Shown here piece after piece: positions 20,594 through 30,183 of a stretch of 64,000 bases of DNA (within the stretch, counting starts at the first letter, position 1; each line of letters opens with the position of its first letter). Source of the stretch: Gracilaria vermiculophylla (Eukaryota > Rhodophyta > Florideophyceae > Gracilariales > Gracilariaceae); the NCBI GenBank assembly GCA_019155205.2, contig JAHNZQ020000308.1, forward strand, positions 3,045,078 to 3,109,077. The letters run 5' to 3'. The notes beneath the pieces are model-generated. The model did not search any database. It saw only the letters and a list, made by a program, of their open reading frames with translations, and was not told the origin of the DNA. Both the position numbers and the translations under genes were made by a program.

Positions 20594-20666
20594 CACCTCC
20601 CGCGGGGCTCGAACCCGCGACCAACAGATTAAGAGTCTGTCGCTCTACCGACTGAGCTAGGGAGGC
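20594..20666 (-). tRNA. trnK-CUU: tRNA-Lys (anticodon CTT)
   Basis: The minus strand reads as a full 73-base cloverleaf. The acceptor stem is GCCTCCC with GGGAGGT (first pair G-U), the D arm has AGCTCAGTCGGTAGAGC, and the anticodon stem ACAGA/TCTGT encloses the loop CTCTTAA, so the anticodon is CTT. The T arm has the standard GGTTCGAGCCCC, which also forms the internal B box. No intron and no encoded CCA. It stands alone in an intergenic stretch. Confidence 0.96.
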
Positions 20667-21202
20667 TGTTGAGAATAAGAGAAACTGATTTGTATTAATG
20701 ACCATTCAGTTTGTTGGAGAAGAGAGCACCATACATATCCATTCCCCGTTGACCATTTTCCTTACCGAGTTGCATGGAAGACTTGAAGCAGCTGGATTTA
20801 GTAAGGGGACGATGGGCTGAGTTTGAAAGTATGGGAATGACACTTCTCGTCAAGGTCCTAGTGGGCCCTGTAGCTATCAATGAGCCCAACAATACATTTG
20901 AGCTCGAAACCCGCTCGGGCGCGTCGCCAAACCACAGTCATCTTTTCACCTGGCCCGTGCTTCCTCTGAGCAGAGTATAATCACCATCCATTCAGTAGAT
21001 TTTTGCAGCGCATCGGCTGCTTCTGCTATTGCATCCCACACAGGTCTCAGTTGAACAATCATAATTTGTCTTTTACTGTCTAGAAAGTTACAATTCAACG
21101 CAGAGTGGAAATCGTACATCACGAGCATCGACTAACATCCTAATCTTCAATCTAAATCGCTTCGGCCGATGAATTAGTATTTATGTTGAAATCATTGCAA
21201 CA
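20667..21202. other. Intergenic between tRNA-Lys and the glycosyltransferase
   Basis: Only short open frames without recognisable content. Probably the upstream region of the gene at 21203. Confidence 0.5.
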
Positions 21203-22768
21203 ATGACCTTCCTTCCGCTTCTTGCAAACGCTACACTACAGGATAAATGTCTTCCATTCTCAGTTCAAGTATCGCGTCGGATACGACGCCAACTGCGGCG
21301 TTTTTCCAAGATCTCTCGCGCAGGGCGAAACAGATTACTTATCTACTTCCTACTCACGTTGCTTATCCTCACTACAATACTGTACACTGCAATGCATTTT
21401 AGCAATCATAGCCGAACATCCTTCGATGATGTTCTCGATATGCACCTCGTTGAGTTGGAAGATGAAGAATATATCCAGCGACTTCGCAACTCTACACAGC
21501 TGGCAATTTCGGATCCATTACAGGATTATAACAAAACAGAAGTGCACCTTGGGCGCATTCAATGGGATTATGTTTACGGGGAGCTTGTCCGAAATCCAAA
21601 TCCACCCACTCTGACCAAGTACAAAACAAGGTTACTTCGCGAACTTTTAAACAAAACTCAATATAAACTTGGTACCAGACAAAGACTTGCGCGTGGTGTA
21701 TCTTGTAACTACGCAAATAATGTCGGTGACGAAGACTCTCCTCATACTTTTGAGTGTGCCCCAACTTCTCATCGCTGTCAAGACGGAAGTTTTTTCCCCG
21801 GAAGCGCTTTTGTCCCAAAAGAGGGAACATCAATAAGTTGGGCCGAGGTTGTCATTGTTATGCTACTTTCAGAAGGTCGTGAGGACTTCCTTCGAGCAGC
21901 TATAGACACCTGGATTGCCAGGTTGCAGAAGGAAGCGACTCTATTTTTCGTGCTGGATAGAGGTATGTCTCTACCACAGGAACTCTTGCTGCGCCCAAAT
22001 ACGTTCACCTACGAATTTGCAGGAAGCCCGGGTTTGGAGACGCTAGACTTCAAGGCGATACTAGGCTGGCGGCAGGTGCATAAACTTTTCTCGTTCAGGG
22101 GCAAGAAATACTTTCTCAAGATCGACGATGATACTTTTCTTTTGGGACACAATTTGATTCGGTACTTGAACAAAATTGAGCATGTCTTTGGTGGCATGGA
22201 AGAAGCTCTATACTTTGGACACCCGTTTTGCGGCCACGGCGACCTCAAGGCTCTCAACCATGAAACCTGGTGTTATGCAGGAGGCGGAGCGTACGGACTG
22301 AGTTTCGAAGCCTTGACAATTTTCCTGAAACAAGTCAAAGACGGATGTGCTTACTTTTACGATTACTTAGCCCAAGCCCCTAATATGCGCCCTGAAAATG
22401 ACAAGTATGGAGGACATTACGAGGATGTCATGGTTGGTCGCTGTATACGTCAAGCCAGAACAAGGCTTCATGACAGAGGGACATCACTTCTCGCGTGTGG
22501 CAGCTTCTTCCCATACGCACCTCTTCATTACTACGAAGCGTTTGGTAAGAGCAAGGAGGCTATGTGCAATAAGATGGGGGGAGACCCCATTACCATTCAC
22601 AATCTTGAGCCTTCTGCCATCTTATTCCTGAATCATCTGATATATGAGTATCCGTTGGGCGGAGAGGTCAAGCCGTTCTCTCTACAAAATGAACACGTTC
22701 AGGAGCTCATCGACTATTGTCATATGACAGGCAAGAAAATGTCTTGTGATATGACTCAAGTACTTTGA
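21203..22768 (+). CDS. Type II membrane glycosyltransferase, Fringe/GT31-like
   Basis: 521 residues. A basic cytoplasmic tail (RRIRRQLRRF, then RAGRNR) precedes one signal anchor at about 46-66 (LLIYFLLTLLILTTILYTAM), so the catalytic part faces the Golgi lumen. The luminal part has several N-x-S/T sites. The nucleotide-sugar/metal motif is FLKIDDDTFLLGHNLIRYL, followed by ALYFGHPF, an acceptor-region CYAGGGAYGLSFEAL and YEDVMVGRCI, which together match the Fringe and core-1 beta-3-galactosyltransferase pattern of GT31. The sugar and acceptor are not known; cell-wall or exopolysaccharide glycosylation is a guess from the organism. Intronless; starts at the first ATG of the frame. Confidence 0.8.
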   Translation: MTFLPLLANATLQDKCLPFSVQVSRRIRRQLRRFSKISRAGRNRLLIYFLLTLLILTTILYTAMHFSNHSRTSFDDVLDMHLVELEDEEYIQRLRNSTQLAISDPLQDYNKTEVHLGRIQWDYVYGELVRNPNPPTLTKYKTRLLRELLNKTQYKLGTRQRLARGVSCNYANNVGDEDSPHTFECAPTSHRCQDGSFFPGSAFVPKEGTSISWAEVVIVMLLSEGREDFLRAAIDTWIARLQKEATLFFVLDRGMSLPQELLLRPNTFTYEFAGSPGLETLDFKAILGWRQVHKLFSFRGKKYFLKIDDDTFLLGHNLIRYLNKIEHVFGGMEEALYFGHPFCGHGDLKALNHETWCYAGGGAYGLSFEALTIFLKQVKDGCAYFYDYLAQAPNMRPENDKYGGHYEDVMVGRCIRQARTRLHDRGTSLLACGSFFPYAPLHYYEAFGKSKEAMCNKMGGDPITIHNLEPSAILFLNHLIYEYPLGGEVKPFSLQNEHVQELIDYCHMTGKKMSCDMTQVL

Positions 22769-22985
22769 TACTAAATATGTGCTCGTCGTCGTGTAAATCT
22801 TTCTGATTGTGAACTAACAGTTCCAGTAAGATTGATTGCAAAGCGCATCTGTACTGGTCGGTCTGCATAATAATGCCGCCGCTTCGTGTTCGACTTGCCC
22901 GAAACTCTGGGTTGTGGGCAAAAGCAGTGACGAGCACCACTATCTCATGCTGCCTCGCACAAAAAGCTCATGTCTCTTACTCAAG

Positions 22986-24308
22986 CTAAAATCCATATCT
23001 ATCCTCGAAGTACTCATCAGAAAACTGCTCGATAGCTTCAGTATCATTGTCTGTCATAACATCCTCGTCTTCCGCTGCCCTTTCGTCGACTGGCATCTGC
23101 ACTTCCGTCTTAATCGCTTCTGTTCCACGCTTCTCCAAACCCAATTTTCTTGGTCTTGGATTTCTGATTAGGGCCATGATCTCTTGAGCTCGTTGTACAT
23201 CTTCAAAGCGGGCTGTCGGGGAATTGGCCTTCTCCCGAGCTTCTTTTAAAATATCATCCACAATACCAATCATGTTGAGAGCTATCTGATAATCTGTTTT
23301 GATTTCAGTGATCTCAACACAAACCTCCTCACCGATTTCAAATTCTCTCCAATCTCTTCTATATCTTTCAGGAATTCGGGAAATGTGAATTAATCCGTCT
23401 CTCTTAGCCCCAATATTCACAAAAAGACCGTATCCTGCGATGTTAGTCACAGTTCCAATTCTCCGCTCCCCTTTCACTAAATTTAAAACAGGTAGTCGGC
23501 TTCTTCGTTTTCGTAGTTGTCGAACATATGCTTTCCTTTCATTTTTCACATCTTCCTCGGTCACAGGGTTGGCATCAACTAGTAGAAGTGCATTCTGTGC
23601 GAGTACCTTTCGAACCCATACAGTGAGTTCTTCACCAACTTTGATTTTTCTTGTAACGTTAGCTGAAACTACTAAGTCTGCTTCCGTTGCCCATTCTTTT
23701 TTGAAGTGTTTTCTCAGAAGCAACCCAGTTCGGCATAAAACACGGCCGTGGCGTGCAACTCTGTAGACGTTCACGTTCACAACAGCCCCATAGCCACCGA
23801 CTGCACATACCGTACCTTTCAGTTTATCTCCGATGTGAATGTCCTGTAGCATTATTGGATTCTCAGGTACAATATTATTTGATACAGGACGAATTCCTTT
23901 TCTGACCTCAATCCTTCCAGAATCGGGTAGCACTCGATGAGCGTAAACTGAAATAATGGAGCCCACTTCCTCTGCCCATTTAGTATCCTGTTTCGCTTTT
24001 GAGAATCGTAATCGAGCCATGATCTTCTTCCCACCTTTCGTACACACGCCAATGTCAACCCAGCTACTATTTGCAGGCCCAACAAATTTCACGATTCCAG
24101 TGAACCCATCTCCGACTGAAACCTCGGTTATGCATTTGTTTCCTTGTCCATGTTTTTTGTCATTTGTTTGGCTTCTCGCCCGTTTGGTGGATGGTTTCGC
24201 GACTACCGTCTTGTCACAACAGAGAAACGAAGCTATCTTTGACGAATGTTTCCGAGTTTCAGGTAGCGGAGCTGAGAGACAAAAAGCTGCTTCCATTGCT
24301 GACAGCAT
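22986..24308 (-). CDS. Protein with three S1 RNA-binding domains, probably plastid
   Basis: 440 residues from the ATG at 24308 (a second ATG at 24296 would give MEAAFCLSAPL, with Phe at position 4, as in rhodoplast leaders). S1 domains: about 80-145 (VGDGFTGIVKFVGPANSSWVDIG), 165-255 (IGDKLKGTVCAVGGYGAVVNV) and 290-355 (GERRIGTVTNIAGYGLFVNIGAKRDGLIHIS). Only the third carries the full classic S1 wording. The tail is acidic. The order resembles plastid ribosomal protein S1 or the S1 part of plastid EF-Ts-type polyproteins, but no EF-Ts domain is present. The frame stays open upstream of 24308 without an ATG, so an upstream exon cannot be excluded. Role inferred: mRNA binding in plastid translation. 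3' end faces the glycosyltransferase 217 bp away. Confidence 0.75.
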   Translation of the reverse strand: MLSAMEAAFCLSAPLPETRKHSSKIASFLCCDKTVVAKPSTKRARSQTNDKKHGQGNKCITEVSVGDGFTGIVKFVGPANSSWVDIGVCTKGGKKIMARLRFSKAKQDTKWAEEVGSIISVYAHRVLPDSGRIEVRKGIRPVSNNIVPENPIMLQDIHIGDKLKGTVCAVGGYGAVVNVNVYRVARHGRVLCRTGLLLRKHFKKEWATEADLVVSANVTRKIKVGEELTVWVRKVLAQNALLLVDANPVTEEDVKNERKAYVRQLRKRRSRLPVLNLVKGERRIGTVTNIAGYGLFVNIGAKRDGLIHISRIPERYRRDWREFEIGEEVCVEITEIKTDYQIALNMIGIVDDILKEAREKANSPTARFEDVQRAQEIMALIRNPRPRKLGLEKRGTEAIKTEVQMPVDERAAEDEDVMTDNDTEAIEQFSDEYFEDRYGF

Positions 24309-25104
24309 TGATTGCTCGCAGCCAAACGGTGAATCTTTGGTCGCGATTAAGTCGTCGCAAATCGTCAAATCTTTCTTTAGTTCGTGGAGGAACCCTGGAA
24401 AGTAGAAAGCACGATGGCTGCATCTAGCTGGAAATCTACGTCCGTTACGAATTGCACATTGCGAAGTTGATAAGCTGCAAACACAAAACCAGATTCATGA
24501 AACTGCTGCCATACCAAGGATCTGGGCTAAAGCAGAAAATTTTTGTGCTGTAAAAATTACAATCTCAACTATAAATCCCTATGGTGATTCTTTTAGCTCA
24601 TGTAAAAAAATTGTAGATCGCCATGACACTTTGAACCTTTAGGTAACGGTATGTTGATCACCGGGAAACGCTTTCTCTCTTCTTCACTGCGGCTGAGTAG
24701 AACATTCCATGGTCGCTTCGCTTATGGACGATCGAAACTCTTCTTGACCAACGGAATCGAAGAATTGATAGTCTTCCGACGAGTTTGATGAGAGCACGTT
24801 ATTGCTCCTTCTCGAATTGATCACGAAGTTTTTTTTTCCTTTTTGCTATTCTGTGTATCTTGAATCCATTAGGCTTCTTACATTCACAAACATTTCAGGC
24901 TCGTGGACCAACTCAGTTTCGGACGAAACCAAGCAGATATTCTTTTGTCGAACTGAAGTGTTTTTGATCACCTGATTGAAGCAAATCCAGAAACTGACGT
25001 GGAGACAAGACAAAGAAAAGCAAAAAATCTTTGCTTCCAAAACGAGATAAGGAGGTTTCTTTCAGCTTAAAATAAAACGCTACGAATGCACGAGACGAAG
25101 GCTA
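24309..25104. promoter_or_regulatory. Divergent upstream region, S1 protein / tRNase Z
   Basis: About 800 bp with no supported gene. The first 60 bp remain open in the S1 frame. The rest is AT-rich and should contain both promoters. Confidence 0.45.
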
Positions 25105-26094
25105 ATGTTTTTCTTCATCACACACTCTCTGCTAGCGACGAACAAAAGCGCAACTCTTCTCTCTCTAACACGAAACACACCTCGGGTTAGACGTTTCAGC
25201 AGTGTTGTTGATCCTCGCTCAGTCGTGATGCACTCCAGTAGAAGCACTCCAGAGAAGATGAATGTAGCAGGACTTGACATATGTGGTGTTTCAGTTGCTG
25301 CTGTTGAAACCTGCCTTTGGATACCATCGCTATCGCTTGCTTTCGATTCTGGTCGTTGTCCAAGGGGTGTAGTGGGCATGCGTTACATGGCCATTACCCA
25401 CGGACATTGTGACCATGTTCATGGACTCCCTTTGCATCTTGCCACAAGGACATTACAACATCTTCCAAGGCCTCGCTATTTTATGCCTGAAGCTATCGAG
25501 GATGATGTTCGCAACTTGGTCGCAGCCGTAGGAAGACTTGAACATTGTTCATTGGAGATGGACTCAATACCACTCAGACCAGGCATTGATGAGGTAGAAT
25601 TTAAGAAGGGTTGGGTCATCCGATCTGTCAAAACAAGGCACACTGTTCCATCTCAAGGATATGTAGTTCTACGCAAACGGAAGAAACTAAAGAAAGAATT
25701 CTTAGGATTGAGCGGGAGTGAGCTTGTCGCCTTGAAGCAAAAAGGTATAATAATAGAAGACGTCATTCAAACCCCAGAGATCGGGTTCACGGGTGATACG
25801 CAACTTGAAGCGATACGAGAGTCGGAAGATTTTCAGAAAGCTCGAATACTGATAACTGAGATGACTTTTATTGACAATGCTTGTACTCCTAGTGAAGCCG
25901 CACACTTTGGTCACATACATTTAGATGAAGTTGTTCAGAAAAGCGACGTGTTCCGAGAAAATGAAGTTGTCATTTTCACGCATTTTAGCGCTCGTTACTC
26001 AAGGGAAGAAATCCGTGAAGCGCTGGATTCACTGCCTAAGCAGCTCAAAGAGAAGAGCATTGCATTTGGTATTGGAGTAAAAGAAACCCCATAA
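25105..26094 (+). CDS. TRZ: tRNase Z, short form (metallo-beta-lactamase fold), organelle leader
   Basis: Cuts the 3' trailer from tRNA precursors. 329 residues. The first 45 or so are hydrophobic then Arg/Ser-rich (MFFFITHSLLATNKSATLLS...), a likely mitochondrial or plastid leader. The zinc motif THGHCDHVHGLP (HxHxDH) is at about 97-108. GFTGDTQ and ILITEMTF supply further ligands, GHIHLDEV follows, and FTHFSARYSREEI is the C-terminal His motif in the wording of plant TRZ1/TRZ2. The size fits the short form, active as a dimer. A second in-frame ATG at residue 42 (MHSSRS) could give a cytosolic form. Intronless. Confidence 0.88.
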   Translation: MFFFITHSLLATNKSATLLSLTRNTPRVRRFSSVVDPRSVVMHSSRSTPEKMNVAGLDICGVSVAAVETCLWIPSLSLAFDSGRCPRGVVGMRYMAITHGHCDHVHGLPLHLATRTLQHLPRPRYFMPEAIEDDVRNLVAAVGRLEHCSLEMDSIPLRPGIDEVEFKKGWVIRSVKTRHTVPSQGYVVLRKRKKLKKEFLGLSGSELVALKQKGIIIEDVIQTPEIGFTGDTQLEAIRESEDFQKARILITEMTFIDNACTPSEAAHFGHIHLDEVVQKSDVFRENEVVIFTHFSARYSREEIREALDSLPKQLKEKSIAFGIGVKETP

Positions 26095-29000
26095 ATAATA
26101 TTGGTCGTCGATCTCACATCCTGTGAAAATTGGGGCCTCACCTTATGTCATTCTAAGAAGTATTTTTTGTAAGTGTATTTACTGGAATCCCTGAGTATGC
26201 GGTCAAATAGTTTCTGGGCACTAACTTCTGCGCATGAATAGACTGCATAGCTGCCCTTTAGCATAGAAGCAACAGACACACAATTCAATTCTAGAATCGA
26301 GAGGCGTTTATGAGACAAGTGCATACCAAAACATAAGGCCGAAAAATCCACCAGGCTTGATTCTATACGAAACTTTTATTACAACTCAATTAAACAGAAA
26401 GATAGACTGTTATATATATGATGAACTTTCGTCGTTGAGAGTCACGTCGGAATGTTGGTTGCACTGAATTGTTATGAGTAAAAGTCTTTTACTCAACTCT
26501 TTTGGACAATCACATCACGAAGAATGGTTCGCCGATCACAAAACAGTGGAATCGAACTAATTATTAAAGTACGTAAGTGGCAAGCCTAAGGGACTGAATG
26601 AAGAAGAACGCCTACGTCCACCAATACTTGACGCATTCGAACGTCTACCCGACTACATTTTGGAACATGACGATTGCCTCTATGTTAGGAACGCCCTTCA
26701 CAAGCTTTGATTCCGAACATGTTCATTGGATAAACAACGAAATTCCTTTCGTAGAGAAAAGGTAGATTGCCTGGATCCATCATTGATTTACGTAGCATAC
26801 GGCTTTGTCAATGCCAGTACAGCTTGCTACTCAGGCTCGGCTTGTTCGACAGGTAATTCTACATTCATGCCCATGTGTAAAGGCGAGTAGCGCGGAGGCA
26901 CTTTAGGCAGTTTAGGAGGGTCCTTTCCAGCCGAGTTCTGGGAAAGTTCTAAACCTGTTAGAGAGCAGGAATTGGCTAATGCTGCTTTCATTCTGACGAG
27001 CAGAAGGTTGTCCAAACCTGCGCTTCATACATTCATTCGAAGCGCCCATTCTAAAGGTTGTGACGGTGGCAAGATTGGTCGATGAAAGTCAAACCTCATC
27101 ATCTTGGTGTACACGTAGACACCCATAGAGCAAGCAGAAATGTCATGCGCGCACGGATTTCTAGACTCGATGCAAAATCCGCTGCAGCTATTGTGTGAAA
27201 GATAGTGCTCTGATGCCACGGTTCCGAGGGGGGGTGCGGAGAAATTGGCGCTGAAGGGCTGGCAGAGATACAACGGCCACGGCGAGTCGGAAGCCAACTG
27301 GAATGGATGCTATTTGCATGCTCCAATTCGAGTGGTTCGAGGAATGTGCAAATGCAAAGTCACTGAAGATCGCTAACCTTTCGCAGTTCCCCCTCCATTG
27401 ACTTGATCACCCGTTCCTGCTCCCTTTACAAATCAACGTCATGAAAATACATCTTCGTACTGCAGATCTGGATCACATGTCACGTGCTGACGAACTTCAG
27501 CTCTTCTTTGATGTGCATCAGTGCAAATCTCACGATGTTTCCGTAGTCTACTTGTCCCCTGTCCATTTTCCTTGGCATTTCACTACAATTGGACCTGAGC
27601 CGTTACACAATCTGTATCTGAGTTCAACTAATCCCATCCCGTGGTTTACCATTCGTTGGCCCGCAGAGAGCGTTCGCAGCGCCCAGTAAATGCGTATGAC
27701 TCGTGTCGCTGTGCGGTTGTTTATGCTGACGTCACGGCAGAAGCACAAGCTTGCTGTACCGCACAACGAAGCAGTATGTCCCAGCTGGTCAACGGGGTGG
27801 CTCCCATATTCGTGAGCGGGGAACTCGATTGTTCGTGAGGGATGCGCGACGGCTGGCTTAGAAGGAACTACATGGCAGGAACGAATGCCAGTGATTTCCT
27901 CTTCCTCTCACTTGCTTGTCAACCATTTGAAGTTCCTCATTTCTGAAAATCTCGTCACGCAACGAGGGCTCGCACTCTCGGTCAATCAACCATCTATTGT
28001 TTGCCCATAATCTCTGCTCGGTTATCCCGTATGATACGTCAGCCAAAGAGTCCGGCTCGACAGTGCAGCAGTGCTCTGTCTAGATCCATTCCGTCCCATG
28101 TGGCTGCAAATTTTTTTGGCCCCGTTTGCAGAGAGACCCCAGTTTATCGTGGCTTAGTGTTAGGAGGAGCTCGTTGTGCCGAGAGATACACGCATGAATA
28201 GCAGACTCTGGTGGTCTGTGTCATTTCAGGAGAACCCCTCCTACATGGAGCTTGGGTCATATGCATCGCTGGGCACGATACTTCGTTGTCCAGCGATTCA
28301 CTCAAACGGTCGATCCTCTCAGCATTGCACAAGACAACAGTGCCGAGCAGTTTCATTGACGTGCGAGAGAAGCAGCTGTTTGTGTCTTGAGGGGCCAGTT
28401 GCATATTCGCTCATGCTTCTTGTGGTTCGACAACTCACAGCGCTGGAAACTGCCGTGCTTAACGAAGAAGCGATCGAAGATTGCGTCATTTTTTTTGCTA
28501 CGATATATGTATCGGTGCTCTTTGAGCCGTGTATCAGCAGTTGAGAGAGCACTCCATTATTGCTGAGGACAAGATTGGCCTTTTTCTATTACTCTTTCTG
28601 TCCCTACGTTTGTTTATCACCATCACACGAAAAGATAAGCAAACGTTACGCTGGTCACTCTTTGTTCATAAAAAACACTGACCGCAGCGTAGTCTCCTTT
28701 ATATGTTAATATAATGCTGTCAAATAGAAGCAACGAATCATAACCCTCTCTTGATTATCGACTTGCTGTTTTCTTTTTCTTTCTGCGCTGACTAACAGCG
28801 GTGACGGATGTTCGTGTAGAACACAGTTATTTGTTTCTGATCCTTTAAACAGTAGGTGATTTATGAGAAAGAGTTGGCTTTGGATTGCTATAGGAGAATT
28901 CTTCTCTTCACAAGCTGCTACGCGGGTGTCAGAAGTATCGAGACATTTTGGTTTTTGGTCCAGTGAGATCTTTGTTCGTTCTCACAGTTTTAGAATTAAA

Positions 29001-30183
29001 GCTCTTAGCTATCAATTTCCTTTCATCGCTGACGTGTGAAGACATATTTTTTTGTACCTTCTTTCACGTTTCAACCTCTAGAGCCCAAGGTAGTTAAGAT
29101 TAATGCTGTTCTTGCCAAATCCATAGCACTCCATGTCTCGATTGCCACTGGGTTCCCGAGTCAGAGTTCCATTCTGTACAGATCATGGGCTTTTTCGCCT
29201 GTCACGGTAGCAAGAAGTCTCGAATGTCTTTGCTTTTCGCTATCCTCCAAAACTGTCATCAGTGATCAACATATTTTAAAGGAGGGGTCATTTTTTGTTC
29301 CAGCAACCTCTGCGACACGCACTGACTGAACCAGGAGGGGTAAAGACACCAAGAGGTGGTCAGTCCTGCGATGGGGGTAATTTGTACCTCGTTAACAGTT
29401 TTTGCTTCAAGAAAAAGCAGGAACCAGGCGATAAGAGTGACGTCATATATCTTCCTTTCGTACAACACGAACCAGACTCAATCAAGAACCGTCAAGGGAG
29501 GTCGCTACTGTGCCGTAGAGCACATAACTCCGATGTCCTTAAAGAGAACTGGTCCATCTTAAAAGCTAATGGCATCATAAAGACATAGCGAGTACAGAAA
29601 CTCATATTGCCTGTCTTGTATCCTTTAATATCAATCTTCTTTTGTTCCACAGAAAAGTTTCATAACTTCTTCTTCCCCACTCAAAATATTATACCACCTA
29701 CGCACAAAACTTATCTCAATCTTCATAAAAATGGGAAAGGCATCGTATAGGAGTTTAATGAACCGCGACGATGAAGAATCAAAGAAGGCCCCGAAAACAA
29801 GTCAATCCAAAAAGACCAGAGCTGGAACACAAGGAGCTACTCCGGCACAGGCAGCAAACAGAGCAAGCTGTCATCCGATTCCGTTCTATTAGGCAAAGGT
29901 TCAGGTTCGCCGAATGGGACTGGAAACAAAAGAATTTCCGAGCAGGATGCAAAGCATGACTACTGGAAGGAGCTTTCTCTTAGAATGTTTATGAGCCCCT
30001 GATTCCTGAAAAGTGGGTGCAGGTTGCCGCCCACTCAAGGTAAGGCTGTCATGGGTCTGAACTCTCAATCGTTTATTCCTTCAGATACGCATCTACCGAA
30101 CGAAATTCTTCGCGCCATCAGCTGCCCATTCTGCTTCGTCGCAGATGCGAAACCAGACGTACATCCGGGCCTCGTGTTAATTC
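26095..30183. other. About 4 kb without a supportable gene; scraps of coding-like sequence
   Basis: I find no complete gene. Coding-like pieces are: 26561-26710 plus strand, reminiscent of a UDP-glycosyltransferase segment; 26827-27015 minus strand, 62 codons, unrecognised; and 29731-30270 plus strand, several short frames that could be exons. Two TGACGTCA palindromes lie at 27727-27734 and 29438-29445. It may be decayed genes, a long noncoding region, or an intron-rich gene I cannot resolve. Confidence 0.5.
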
